Part shown: in pieces, positions 54,454 to 62,325 of the stretch | How positions within the stretch are numbered: position 1 is the stretch's first letter | Layout of the letters: each line of letters begins with the position of its first letter | DNA from: Pseudomonas poae | Lineage (GTDB): Bacteria > Pseudomonadota > Gammaproteobacteria > Pseudomonadales > Pseudomonadaceae | Assembly (NCBI RefSeq): GCF_001439785.1 | Contig: NZ_JYLI01000007.1 | Span: 186,001-250,000, forward strand | Length of the DNA stretch: 64,000 nt | Direction of reading: 5' to 3' | Notes under the pieces: generated by a model | The model's database searches: none | What the model saw: the letters and a program-made list of their open reading frames with translations, nothing else | Told to the model about the DNA's origin: nothing | Translations under genes and position numbers: made by a program

Positions 54454-56010
54454 ATGCAGCAGCAGTGGGATGAAATGCACCGCACCCGCAAGCCCACGTT
54501 TGTATTGTGTGGCGAGCCTCAGGGCGATGTGCTCAATCTCTATGTCCACGGTTATTCGGCTTTCTTCAATCAGCAGCAGTTGGGTCACTTCAAGCAGCAA
54601 CTGGCAGGTATCGAAGGCTCCACCAACCTGATGCTGTTCTGGCCGGCCGGGCATTTTCTGGAAAACCTGTTTGCGCCGTTCAAGGACGTGATCGCTTCGA
54701 TGCTCGGCGGTGGTGGCCTGGGCGCGGCAACCGTTGGGCTGGGCAAGGCGATTGCGTATTTTCTCGACCACTATAAAAGCGTCGAGACGCGAGTGGATGA
54801 GGTCGCCAAAAGCTTGCTGCCGGAGCTGGCCAACTACCTCCACCGCGAATCACTGACGGTGCGCCGCATCAACCTGATCGGTCATTCCCTGGGCGCGCGC
54901 ATTCTTGTCAAAAGCCTGCTCGCCAGCCCTGAAACCGCGCGCGAGCTGCCGCTGAACAATGTGCTGCTGATGGGCGGCGCAATCTGTACATCCAGCCCCT
55001 GGGAGCAAGTGGCGGCGCCATTGACCGGGCGTGTCATCAATTGCCACTCCAGCAAGGACTGGGCTCTGGCGATGAAGCCCGACACCGAGCGCTGTATTGG
55101 CCGCTATGCCATCCCCGTCACGCCTGCGCTCAAGACCAAGTTGACCAATGTGCACCTGGCCAGCTTCGACCATGCGGCGTATTGGCCGCAGTTGAAGACA
55201 GTGGTGCAGTACACCGATCTGTTGCAGGAGCGGCGCGGCATGATGCGCTTTGACCCGCGCAGCAGCCAAGTGCGGTTTGCCGAAGAGGATATCGACCTGT
55301 TCCCCGTGCTGATGCAGGCCCGGCCGGACGAGTTGAAGTTTTTGGCCGAGCTGATGTCGCAAAAGCGCAGTGCCTCGATTGACGCCTCGGTGCGCGACCC
55401 TCGCAGGCTCGCCATTGAACTGCAGCGCATGGGCGGCGACAGCCTGATGAACATTGCCCGCGGGCATGGCGTGAATTATCGCCAGATTGCCCAGGACGTG
55501 GCGGGGCGGCTCGGGATCAAAGGCGACGAGCCGATCGCCAGCGTTGCGCTTGCCGACCTTGAAGCGCAGGTCGCCGAGAAACTGATCGAGCAGTACAAGG
55601 ACAAACTCAGTCAGGCTGACCGTCAGCTGTTCGACGCCGAACTGCGCGCCGCGGCGCAAAAGGAGCAGGGCCTGTTCAGTCGCTTCGCCGTCGGCCGCTC
55701 GGCCACTGCTGCCTTGAGCGGCACTGCGCTGGCGGGGCTGAGCGGATTCATGCTGCGACGCGGCGCGGCTTCGGCGATTCCGGTGGTGGGCCAGGCGCTT
55801 GCGGCGGCGATGTTGCTGGTCAGTGGCGTGCGGGCATTCTCAGGCCCTGCGTACTCCATCACCACTCTTGCGGTGTTGGTGGTGGGGGTGATTCGCCAGC
55901 GCATGGAGCGCGAAGCCTTGAACCAGGAGCTGGACCTGGTGGTGCAGGTGGTCGAAGCGTTCGATCTGCCTCGGGACACGGTGATGCGCACGGTTGTGTC
56001 CGACTGCTAA
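54454..56010 (+). CDS. Alpha/beta-hydrolase (DUF726/TMCO4-like) fused to a YaaW-like membrane domain
   Basis: A 518-residue protein, starting at the ATG at 54454 after CCAGGAG (the frame is open 14 codons upstream). The N-terminal half has a hydrolase nucleophile elbow, RINLIGHSLGARILVKSLL (Ser about residue 148), with VLNLYVHGYSAFF as the oxyanion strand and INCHSSKDWAL likely carrying the acid. The C-terminal half resembles E. coli YaaW (UPF0174): RLAIELQRMGGDSLMNIARG, GVNYRQIAQDVAGRLGIKGD, then two glycine/alanine-rich hydrophobic segments (about 405-460) and SGPAYSITTLAVLVVGVIRQ. Substrate and role are unknown. It follows the HigA-like gene by 87 bases and is not obviously co-transcribed with mntH downstream. 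Confidence 0.72.
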   Translation: MQQQWDEMHRTRKPTFVLCGEPQGDVLNLYVHGYSAFFNQQQLGHFKQQLAGIEGSTNLMLFWPAGHFLENLFAPFKDVIASMLGGGGLGAATVGLGKAIAYFLDHYKSVETRVDEVAKSLLPELANYLHRESLTVRRINLIGHSLGARILVKSLLASPETARELPLNNVLLMGGAICTSSPWEQVAAPLTGRVINCHSSKDWALAMKPDTERCIGRYAIPVTPALKTKLTNVHLASFDHAAYWPQLKTVVQYTDLLQERRGMMRFDPRSSQVRFAEEDIDLFPVLMQARPDELKFLAELMSQKRSASIDASVRDPRRLAIELQRMGGDSLMNIARGHGVNYRQIAQDVAGRLGIKGDEPIASVALADLEAQVAEKLIEQYKDKLSQADRQLFDAELRAAAQKEQGLFSRFAVGRSATAALSGTALAGLSGFMLRRGAASAIPVVGQALAAAMLLVSGVRAFSGPAYSITTLAVLVVGVIRQRMEREALNQELDLVVQVVEAFDLPRDTVMRTVVSDC

Positions 56011-56048
56011 GCTGCGTGCCTGTCTTGTGTGTTTACCTGGAATCGCGC

Positions 56049-57368
56049 GTGAAATTCAGCCTGCCCAAAATCGCTACCGCCCCGTTCTGCCCGCCGGAAG
56101 TGGCCGGCTCCGTTGCCGTTGACCCCAAGGCGTCGTTCTTCAAGCGCGCGCTGATGTTCGCTGGCCCTGGCCTGCTCATCTCCATCGGCTATATGGACCC
56201 GGGCAACTGGGCCACGGCCATCGAGGCCGGTTCGCGTTACGGCTACAACCTGCTGTTTGTGGTGCTGCTGGCCAGCCTCGCGGGGATGGCGGTGCAGTGC
56301 CTGTGCTCGCGGCTCGGTATTGCCACCGGCAAGGACCTGGCGCAGCTGTGCCGTGAGCGCTACAGCAAACGTTCGGCCCGCACTCAGTGGGTATTGGCCG
56401 AAATCTCCATCATTGCCACCGACCTCGCCGAAGTGCTCGGCTGCGCGCTGGCGTTTCACCTGCTGCTGGGGGTGTCGTTGACCACCGGTATCGTCATCAC
56501 CGCCTTTGATACCTTGCTGATCCTGGCCCTGCAGAACCGGGGTTTTCGCCGCCTGGAAGCGATCATGCTGGCGCTGGTTGCCACCATCGGCGTGTGTTTC
56601 TTTATCGAGCTGGTGCTGATCAAACCTTACTGGCCGGATGTGTTGAGCGGGTTCACCCCGTCGCTCTCGGCCATCAGCGATGCGGCGCCGTTGTACCTGG
56701 CCATCGGCATCCTTGGCGCCACGGTCATGCCCCATAACCTCTACCTGCACAGCTCGATCGTGCAGACCCGGATGATCGGCAAGGACCTGGCCAGCAAGCA
56801 GGACGCGGTCAAGCTGGCACGTATCGACACCATTGGCTCGCTGGCGCTGGCGCTGCTGGTCAATGCCGCGATCCTGGTACTCGCCGCCGCCGCTTTCCAC
56901 AAGACCGGCCACACCGATGTTGTGGAAATCCAGGACGCTTACCATCTGCTCGACCCACTGGTGGGCGGCGCGTTTGCCAGCATCCTGTTTGGCATCGCAT
57001 TGCTGGCCTCCGGGCAAAGCTCCACCTTCACCGGCACCATCGCCGGGCAAGTGATCATGGAGGGTTACCTCAACCTGCGTATTCCGTGCTGGCAACGACG
57101 CCTGATCACCCGCGGCCTGGCGTTGATCCCTGCATTCCTCGGGGTGTGGCTGATGGGCGACGATGCCATCGGCAAACTGCTGATTCTCAGCCAGGTTGTG
57201 CTCAGCCTGCAGTTGCCGTTTGCGCTGTACCCGTTGATTCGAATGACGGGTGACAAGCAACTGATGGGCCCGTTCGTCAATCGCCTGCCCACGCGGTTGC
57301 TGGCGTGGTTCCTGTTTGCGGTGATCAGCGGGGCGAATGCGTGGTTGATTGGGCAATGGTTGTTTTGA
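56049..57368 (+). CDS. mntH: Nramp-family manganese/divalent metal transporter
   Basis: Proton-coupled uptake of Mn(II) (and Fe(II)) across the inner membrane. About 11 hydrophobic helices. The metal-binding motifs are SIGYMDPGNWATAIEAGSRY in helix 1 (Asp-Pro-Gly-Asn) and GATVMPHNLYLHSSIVQTR in helix 6 (Met-Pro-His-Asn), with the consensus transport motif region GQSSTFTGTIAGQVIMEG. A GTG at 56049 (VKFSLPKIATAPF) gives 439 residues and the usual family N-terminus. A GTG at 56016 would give 450 and would nearly touch the upstream gene. No Fur/MntR site was recognised. Confidence 0.94.
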   Translation: MKFSLPKIATAPFCPPEVAGSVAVDPKASFFKRALMFAGPGLLISIGYMDPGNWATAIEAGSRYGYNLLFVVLLASLAGMAVQCLCSRLGIATGKDLAQLCRERYSKRSARTQWVLAEISIIATDLAEVLGCALAFHLLLGVSLTTGIVITAFDTLLILALQNRGFRRLEAIMLALVATIGVCFFIELVLIKPYWPDVLSGFTPSLSAISDAAPLYLAIGILGATVMPHNLYLHSSIVQTRMIGKDLASKQDAVKLARIDTIGSLALALLVNAAILVLAAAAFHKTGHTDVVEIQDAYHLLDPLVGGAFASILFGIALLASGQSSTFTGTIAGQVIMEGYLNLRIPCWQRRLITRGLALIPAFLGVWLMGDDAIGKLLILSQVVLSLQLPFALYPLIRMTGDKQLMGPFVNRLPTRLLAWFLFAVISGANAWLIGQWLF

Positions 57369-57394
57369 TCTGAGTATCCGAGTGTCGGGGTGAT

Positions 57395-57772
57395 CTAGAT
57401 GAGGATCGCCAGCGATGTGTACCGAGCAACCTGCGGATCGGTGGTCAATAGTCTCGTCGGTTCGCTGATGGCGGTTGCAACGATAAGTCGATCGAAAGGG
57501 TCTTTGTGATGATGCTTCAGATCCTTTACCGCGATGGCATGCTCGGAGGTGATGGCTAATTCGACGACACCGCTCTCCAGGCAGTACCCACGAATTTCGT
57601 CCAGATCGACATGGAGCTTTCCCAGGCTTACCTTGATTGCCATCTCCCAGAATGTCGCCGCGCTGATGTAAACGTCGGCTGCATTTTCGATGAGCTTTCG
57701 TGCTTTGCTGGACAGTTTGGGATCGCCACTGAGTGCCCAAAGCAGGATGTGAGTGTCCAACAGGACCCTCAT
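57395..57772 (-). CDS. PIN-domain toxin (VapC-like)
   Basis: A 125-residue PIN ribonuclease. The acidic active-site residues expected for the fold are seen: Asp6 in MRVLLDTHILLWALSG, Glu in ISAATFWEMAIKVSLGKL (about residue 43), and Asp in DPFDRLIVATAI (about residue 94), with a final Asp in LLTTDP. It matches the Phd/VapC-associated subgroup (LDTHxxLW, FWEMAIK). The start overlaps the antitoxin stop (ATGA). Confidence 0.92.
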   Translation of the reverse strand: MRVLLDTHILLWALSGDPKLSSKARKLIENAADVYISAATFWEMAIKVSLGKLHVDLDEIRGYCLESGVVELAITSEHAIAVKDLKHHHKDPFDRLIVATAISEPTRLLTTDPQVARYTSLAILI

Positions 57773-58008
57773 GAGGCCTTGCCCTGAAACGAATCCAGCA
57801 GATCGTCCGGTAGGGGAGCGTCAAAGTCGTCCGGGATGACGAGTTTCCCCTTCATTGCGCCAACCCTCTTGCCTTTGGGCTTGGTCATCGGAACGAGTTG
57901 GGCCATTGCGCGCCCATGCTTGGCGATGGTGATGATGTTGCCAGCGGCGGCCTCATCAACCAGTTTTGACAGATTATTCTTTGCTTCGCCCAGCGGTACG
58001 GTAACCAT
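57769..58008 (-). CDS. Phd/YefM-type antitoxin of the PIN toxin
   Basis: A 79-residue antitoxin, beginning MVTVPLGEAKNNLSKLVDEA, with the DNA-binding Phd fold (about 1-45: GNIITIAKHGRAMAQLVPM) and an acidic toxin-binding tail (IPDDFDAPLPDDLLDSFQG). The ATG at 58008 is preceded by GGAGAG. The same frame remains open upstream to about 58296 and includes an ATG at 58122 with its own GGAG, so a longer form cannot be ruled out. A perfect inverted repeat lies 15 bases upstream of the start. Confidence 0.9.
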   Translation of the reverse strand: MVTVPLGEAKNNLSKLVDEAAAGNIITIAKHGRAMAQLVPMTKPKGKRVGAMKGKLVIPDDFDAPLPDDLLDSFQGKAS

Positions 58009-58022
58009 AGAGTTCTCTCCAT

Positions 58023-58046
58023 GTTTTGGCCAAATATCGCCAAAAC
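58023..58046. promoter_or_regulatory. Perfect inverted repeat, probable autoregulatory operator of the VapBC-like pair
   Basis: GTTTTGGC, 8 bases, GCCAAAAC: an exact 8-bp inverted repeat ending 14 bases before the antitoxin ATG, where a Phd-type antitoxin-toxin complex would bind. Confidence 0.55.
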
Positions 58047-58262
58047 CAGCTGAGCTATAAAAGACGGGTAGACAGCTGTCAGACCGGCCAGATCGTATTT
58101 TTTTGTAGTACAGGCCACTCATGGCAATTCTCCGAAGAAGGACGTTGCTGGAGTCTGCCTCTTGAAGACGGGTGTCATAAATAGTGGCCCGTAAAATCGG
58201 CCCCGGACTACTTTTCCTACTAGGAAATTTCCTCACGCATAACGCCCGCGTCGCCTGAACGC

Positions 58263-59195
58263 TCACCGATCCCAATACGGCACCGTCCCAAAACACGCCG
58301 CAAAGTAATCGATCACCGTACGCACCTTCAGCGACAAGCGTCGGCTACCCGGCCACAGCGCGGCGATCTGTTGCGGTTCGAGGGTGGTGGCCACTTCGTA
58401 GTCGCTCAGCACCGCCTGCAAGGTTCCGGCGCGCAGGCTCTCGCCGATCAGCCATGATGGAAATACCACGAATCCCAGGCCCTGTTCTGCGGCGTGGGTG
58501 AGGGTGTCGGCGTGGTTGCCGGTGATCGGGCCCTTGACGCTGTAGGGCGTCCATTCGCCCTGGGCGCGGCGGAAGAACCAGCGTTGCTGGCCGGTGACGC
58601 CCTTGTAGGCCAGGCAGTGGTGGTTGAGCAGTTCATCGGGGTGGCTGGGCGTGCCGTGCTGCGCCAGATAAGCGGGGCTGGCAGCGAGACGAAAGCGCTG
58701 GGGCGCGAAGATGCGTGCCTGCATGCCGGAGTCGTTGAGTACGCCGATGCGAAACAGCAGGTCGGTGCCATCCTGCAATGGATCGACGAAGGTGTCGGTT
58801 TGCTGGATGTCCAGTTGCAGCTTGGGGTAACGCCGGCACAGCTCGCCCAGCCAGGGCGACAGGTGACGCTGGCCGAACACCATCGGGGCATTGATGCGCA
58901 CCAGGCCGCTGGGTTCGCTTTCCTGTTCCTGCAGGGCCTGGCCGGCGGCTTCCAGTTGTTCCAGCATCAAGCGCGCATGCCGCCCGAGCAGGCGCCCGGC
59001 CTCGGTGGGGCTCACCGCGCGGGTGTGCCGGTAGAGCAATTGCTGGCCGAGGGCCTGCTCCATCAACTGGACCTGTCGGGAAATGGAGGAGGGCGCAAGG
59101 CCTTCGCGGCGGGCCACTTCGGAAAAACTGCCATGGTCCAGCACGGCGACGAACAGGCGCAGCGCCTTGAAGCTCAGCTCATTCAAACCCTGCAT
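58263..59195 (-). CDS. LysR-family transcriptional regulator
   Basis: A 310-residue LysR protein: winged helix-turn-helix at residues about 8-66 (FKALRLFVAVLDHGSFSEVA, then RREGLAPSSISRQVQLMEQA) and a periplasmic-binding-like effector domain (about 92-300), of the CrgA/PBP2 subgroup by its VRINAPMVFGQRHLSPWL start. The ATG at 59195 has AGGAGG directly upstream; the frame is open far upstream but the family begins here. It is divergent from the YdcZ pair, 117 bases apart, and probably regulates it. Confidence 0.92.
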   Translation of the reverse strand: MQGLNELSFKALRLFVAVLDHGSFSEVARREGLAPSSISRQVQLMEQALGQQLLYRHTRAVSPTEAGRLLGRHARLMLEQLEAAGQALQEQESEPSGLVRINAPMVFGQRHLSPWLGELCRRYPKLQLDIQQTDTFVDPLQDGTDLLFRIGVLNDSGMQARIFAPQRFRLAASPAYLAQHGTPSHPDELLNHHCLAYKGVTGQQRWFFRRAQGEWTPYSVKGPITGNHADTLTHAAEQGLGFVVFPSWLIGESLRAGTLQAVLSDYEVATTLEPQQIAALWPGSRRLSLKVRTVIDYFAACFGTVPYWDR

Positions 59196-59210
59196 CCGGC
59201 CTCCTGATTG

Positions 59211-59223
59211 TGCGTATTGCGCA
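59211..59223. promoter_or_regulatory. Possible LysR-type operator (T-N11-A)
   Basis: TGCG-TATTG-CGCA, an inverted repeat that fits the LysR T-N11-A pattern, in the divergent region between the LysR gene and the YdcZ genes, 16 bases upstream of the LysR start. Confidence 0.4.
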
Positions 59224-59312
59224 AAGGTGTTGTCCGCATGCTCCCATTTATCGCACAGGGCGGCCACTGGATAATGCGCGCCATCCACTTTTTGTCGAAG
59301 CGCAGGTGATGT

Positions 59313-59801
59313 ATGCAGGCAAGTTCTGTCGAGGGCGTGGCGCAGGCCAGGCCAAAACGAAACATTTTGAAGCTGCTGCTGTTGCCGCTGGTGATTCTGG
59401 CGGGCATGGGGCTGTCGATGGAGGCGGGTTTGCTCGGCCCGCTGGGTGAGCAGGTGGGGCATCTGTGGGCGACCTTGAGCATTTTCGGGGTGGGTTCGGC
59501 GCTGCTGTTTCTGCTGCTGTTTTTCAGCGGCGCGCGCAAGGGCCCGGCGTTGAGCGAGCTGCCGCGCTGGCAGTTGATCGGTGGTTTTTTGGGGCCGATC
59601 TACGTGGTGGTGCTGACCCTGGCCACGCCGCACATCGGGATTGCCATGACCATGATCGCGATTCTCTCGGGTCAGGTGGGCAAGAGCGTGTTGATCGACC
59701 ACTTTGGCTGGTTCGGCACGGCCCGCAAGCGGGTCAATGGTGAACGCTGGATTGCCCTGGCGTTGATTGTGGTGGCACTTGTTTTGATTGCGCGGGGTTG
59801 A
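59313..59801 (+). CDS. YdcZ/DUF606-family DMT membrane transporter, first of a pair
   Basis: A 162-residue inner-membrane protein with five likely helices (LLLLPLVILAGMGLSMEAGL, then ATLSIFGVGSALLFLLLFF, GFLGPIYVVVLTLATPHIGI, AMTMIAILSGQVGKSVLIDH, WIALALIVVALVLIA). The YdcZ family signature is GQVGKSVLIDHFGWFG. Half-size drug/metabolite transporters of this family work as pairs. The partner gene begins 4 bases downstream. The substrate is unknown. Confidence 0.88.
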   Translation: MQASSVEGVAQARPKRNILKLLLLPLVILAGMGLSMEAGLLGPLGEQVGHLWATLSIFGVGSALLFLLLFFSGARKGPALSELPRWQLIGGFLGPIYVVVLTLATPHIGIAMTMIAILSGQVGKSVLIDHFGWFGTARKRVNGERWIALALIVVALVLIARG

Positions 59802-59805
59802 GGCG

Positions 59806-60258
59806 ATGAATCTGATTTTATTACTGGTGGTCGTGGTTGCCGCAGGCGCGGTATTGAGTGTGCAGGCGGCGATCAACGGACGCCTGGGACAGACGGTCGG
59901 CGTGCTGCGCAGCAGTCTGGTGACCTTTGGCATCGGCGCACTGGTAACGGCGTTGCTGATTTTCTTCTTCGAACCGGCGCACGCCGTGAGCCTGTTGGAC
60001 GTTCCGAAATGGCAACTCACCGGCGCGCTGTTCGGCGTGGTTTATATGATTGTGATGGTGGGCGCGGTGCCGGTGGTCGGCACTGCCGTCGCCACAGTGG
60101 CGGTGATCACCGGGCAATTGGCGATGGGCATGCTGATCGACAACTTCGGCTGGCTGGGGAATCCGGCCATTGAATTGTCGGGCAGCCGCATCGTGGCGAT
60201 GGTCTGCCTGGCGCTGGCGCTGGTGTTCATGTATCGCAGCAATGCGCGCAGCGAATGA
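59806..60258 (+). CDS. YdcZ/DUF606-family DMT membrane transporter, second of a pair
   Basis: A 150-residue membrane protein of the same family: MNLILLLVVVVAAGAVLSVQ, then AAINGRLGQTVGVLRSSLVT, and GQLAMGMLIDNFGWLG matching the signature of its neighbour. The ATG at 59806 has GAGG 5 bases before it. Same-strand spacing of 4 bases suggests a heterodimer translated together. Confidence 0.88.
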   Translation: MNLILLLVVVVAAGAVLSVQAAINGRLGQTVGVLRSSLVTFGIGALVTALLIFFFEPAHAVSLLDVPKWQLTGALFGVVYMIVMVGAVPVVGTAVATVAVITGQLAMGMLIDNFGWLGNPAIELSGSRIVAMVCLALALVFMYRSNARSE

Positions 60259-60347
60259 TGGTTTGAACCATCCGCGGCGGGCCACAGTCACTGCTTAAGG
60301 TGGCGGCGTTCGCCGCGCCATGACGACCATGAAAAAGGAGTCTGACC

Positions 60348-60518
60348 ATGCCAGATCAAACCTGTGCCTGCCCACACTGCAAGTGCGTGTTGGGTGTCGA
60401 TGCGGTAATGAAAGACGGTAAGGGCTACTGCTGTGAGGGCTGTGCCCAGCATCACGCCCATGGTGAGCCGTGTGCTGCGTCGGCTAATTGTGAGTGTGCC
60501 AAGTCGGCCCATGGCTGA
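60348..60518 (+). CDS. Bacterial metallothionein (Pseudomonas type)
   Basis: A 56-residue Cys-rich protein, MPDQTCACPHCKCVLGVDAV.., with ten cysteines (residues 6, 8, 11, 13, 28, 29, 32, 42, 48, 50) and His at 10, 35, 36, 38 and 55. The CxCxxCxC, YCCxGC and CEC patterns are those of SmtA/BmtA-type metallothioneins that bind Zn or Cd in the cytoplasm. A strong ribosome site (AAAAAGGAG) lies 8 bases before the ATG, and a hairpin terminator follows. Base composition and codons look normal for the region. Confidence 0.93.
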   Translation: MPDQTCACPHCKCVLGVDAVMKDGKGYCCEGCAQHHAHGEPCAASANCECAKSAHG

Positions 60519-60539
60519 ATGCTCGCCAGCTTCGGAGCG

Positions 60540-60566
60540 CGTCGGTCTTGAATCGACCGACGTTTT
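60540..60566 (+). terminator. Rho-independent terminator after the metallothionein gene
   Basis: CGTCGGTC (60540-60547) and GACCGACG (60555-60562) form a perfect 8-bp stem with a 7-base loop, followed by TTTT. Confidence 0.8.
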
Positions 60567-60587
60567 CCTGGCTGGCTCTATTCAAAA

Positions 60588-60614
60588 TGTGGGAGGGGCT
60601 TGACCCCTCCCACA
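60588..60614. repeat. REP-like hairpin between convergent genes
   Basis: TGTGGGAGGGG and CCCCTCCCACA, a perfect 11-bp stem with a 5-base loop, between the metallothionein terminator and the end of the convergent small gene. Confidence 0.6.
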
Positions 60615-60636
60615 ATTGCGATTGCATTCAGCTTGG

Positions 60637-60909
60637 CTATTGGGTTTCCAGCTCCAGACGCAAGCTGTGATCGGACAGGCGCTTGCGGTGCTTGACCACG
60701 GCGCTGGTGCGCTTGCCCTCCAGTGCGAACACCACCGTCTGCGCGTGATGCAGGTCGTCGGGCAGGGGTTGGAGCACCTTGAGTATCAGGCAGTCGGATT
60801 CTTGCTGCACGCTGACCTGGCATTCCGCATGTTTGGCCAGCGGCCCGAACAACGTGTCCTGGGTGTAGTCAATCTGCGCCTTGCCGTTGACCTGTGCTGA
60901 TAAGTCCAT
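60637..60909 (-). CDS. Small hypothetical protein, 90 residues
   Basis: I do not recognise a named family. The protein begins MDLSAQVNGKAQIDYTQDTL and is soluble, with no signal peptide or membrane segment. It carries a basic cluster (LEGKRTSAVVKHRKRL, about residues 63-78) and two cysteines (CQVSVQQESDCLIL). AAGGAG stands 7 bases before the ATG, and codon use resembles the neighbours, so it is likely a real gene. Confidence 0.7.
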   Translation of the reverse strand: MDLSAQVNGKAQIDYTQDTLFGPLAKHAECQVSVQQESDCLILKVLQPLPDDLHHAQTVVFALEGKRTSAVVKHRKRLSDHSLRLELETQ

Positions 60910-61055
60910 GATTTTTCTCCTTGATCAAGCCTGGGGGCGCATCCGAGTGGCGCCATTGCCAGGTTTGTGATGTAAGCAAGTGATCTTCATGGAGGTTAAA
61001 AATTCACTAATCTCAATAGACAGCGCATTTTGTGGCGAGCGGGCTAGCCTTAATG

Positions 61056-61217
61056 CCGTTCAGTTAAGCGCAGATTCCCTGTGGCGAGCAGGCTTGTCCT
61101 GCGTTGAGCTGCGCAGCAGCCCCACAACCAGACGCTGAGCAGTGTCAGGTACACCGCATGCGACTTAATTGGGGGCGCTTCGCACCCCAACGCGGGGCAA
61201 GCCCGCTCGCCACAGTA
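61056..61217. repeat. MITE-like repeat, copy 3 (one terminal repeat kept)
   Basis: Starts with CCGTTCAGTTAAG and then follows, with few changes, the reverse complement of the element at 14594-14783: GCGCAGATTCCCTGTGGCGA.. through GGGGGCGCTTCGCACCCCAA and GCCCGCTCGCCACA. The right-hand CTTAACTGAACGG end is missing. Instead, two more REP fragments (CACTACAGTAAACCCGCTCG) follow up to 61253. It fills most of the 373-base gap 60910-61282, in which no gene is seen. Confidence 0.72.
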
Positions 61218-61282
61218 AGCCCACTCACTACAGTAAACCCGCTCGCCACAGGAGCATTCGGGGGGGCTGGAAGCGTTGTAGA

Positions 61283-62311
61283 TTACTCGGCCTCGGGTAC
61301 GCCTTTTTCCCACGCCGACCAGTTGTTTAGGATCGCCTGCACCAGCGGGTTACCGGTGCGATAGAGGTTTTCCAGCGCCGGCACAAAGCCGCCCTGGTCG
61401 GCGTATTTGAGCAGGTTGTCCACCTCGCTGTAGCCCGGATACGGGCGGTCAAAGTCCGACCCCGCGCGCACCACGGCCAGGCGCTGGATGTCTACCAGGC
61501 CTTCACGGCTGGCGCGCAGCAAGGCTTCGTAGGTGGAGTTGTCTTCCTGTTGCGTGGTGCAGTACTCGCCTTTGTTGTCGGTGAGCAGCTTGGTCCACAC
61601 CTCGGCGCGCTCGCTCAGGCGCGTGCCGGAAAACCAGGTGTTGCCCGCCAGGGTGTCGCAACGGGTCACCTGCGGCGGCTGGTTGGCGGGAGCCGCGGGG
61701 TAGTGCTGGCGCCAGGCCGCCGATTCCTTGCTTTCAGAAAGCGTGACCTTGTGCGACAGGGCAAAGGCCTTGGCCTGCAGCTTGGGGTTCAGCTCGAACA
61801 CTTCGGTCTTGTAGTCCAACGGTGGTTTTTCGTTGGGCCCCTTGGTGTTGATGCCGATATAACCGGTGGGCCAGTCCTTGGGCACGTCCCGCGAATCCAG
61901 CTCCCACTGGGTGCCGAACTCCACCAGATAATGGGCCCAGGCCGCCGTACCGAGGGTGCCGTGTTTGGGGCTGATGCCGGCGATTCCGGCGATCAGGAAG
62001 TAACTCTGGCGCAGGTCGAACTTGGGCGACAACGCCAGTGCCAGCGTCGACGCTGCCGCGTTGGTCTGGCCCATGCCGGTCACCAACAGGCACACGTCCT
62101 GGGTGTTGCAGCGAATCACCGGGTATTCGGCGGACAGGCCGGGCACCCGGACTTCTTGCTTGAGTGCCAGGCGATCGATCCAGGTTTGCGCCTCTGGAGC
62201 GAACATGGTGATCAGCATCACCTTGGGTTTGATCGGTGCGGTCTGTGCCAACACCACAGATGGCAGCAGCGCGAGGCTCATGGCGATCGACACACGGGTA
62301 AACGCTTTCAT
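61283..62311 (-). CDS. Purine nucleoside permease (NUP family), periplasmic
   Basis: A 342-residue protein with a signal peptide (MKAFTRVSIAMSLALLPSVV, ending at LAQ). NUP-family features are KPKVMLITMFAPEAQTWIDR, LLVTGMGQTNAAASTLALAL, YFLIAGIAGISPKHGTLGTA, and the C-terminal VRAGSDFDRPYPGYSEVDNL. Its fold relates to nucleoside phosphorylases, and family members take part in purine nucleoside uptake. The ATG at 62311 has AAGGAG directly before it. It lies 14 bases after the Tsx-like porin gene, same strand, clearly an uptake operon. Confidence 0.9.
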   Translation of the reverse strand: MKAFTRVSIAMSLALLPSVVLAQTAPIKPKVMLITMFAPEAQTWIDRLALKQEVRVPGLSAEYPVIRCNTQDVCLLVTGMGQTNAAASTLALALSPKFDLRQSYFLIAGIAGISPKHGTLGTAAWAHYLVEFGTQWELDSRDVPKDWPTGYIGINTKGPNEKPPLDYKTEVFELNPKLQAKAFALSHKVTLSESKESAAWRQHYPAAPANQPPQVTRCDTLAGNTWFSGTRLSERAEVWTKLLTDNKGEYCTTQQEDNSTYEALLRASREGLVDIQRLAVVRAGSDFDRPYPGYSEVDNLLKYADQGGFVPALENLYRTGNPLVQAILNNWSAWEKGVPEAE

Positions 62312-62325
62312 CCAAAACTCCTTGA

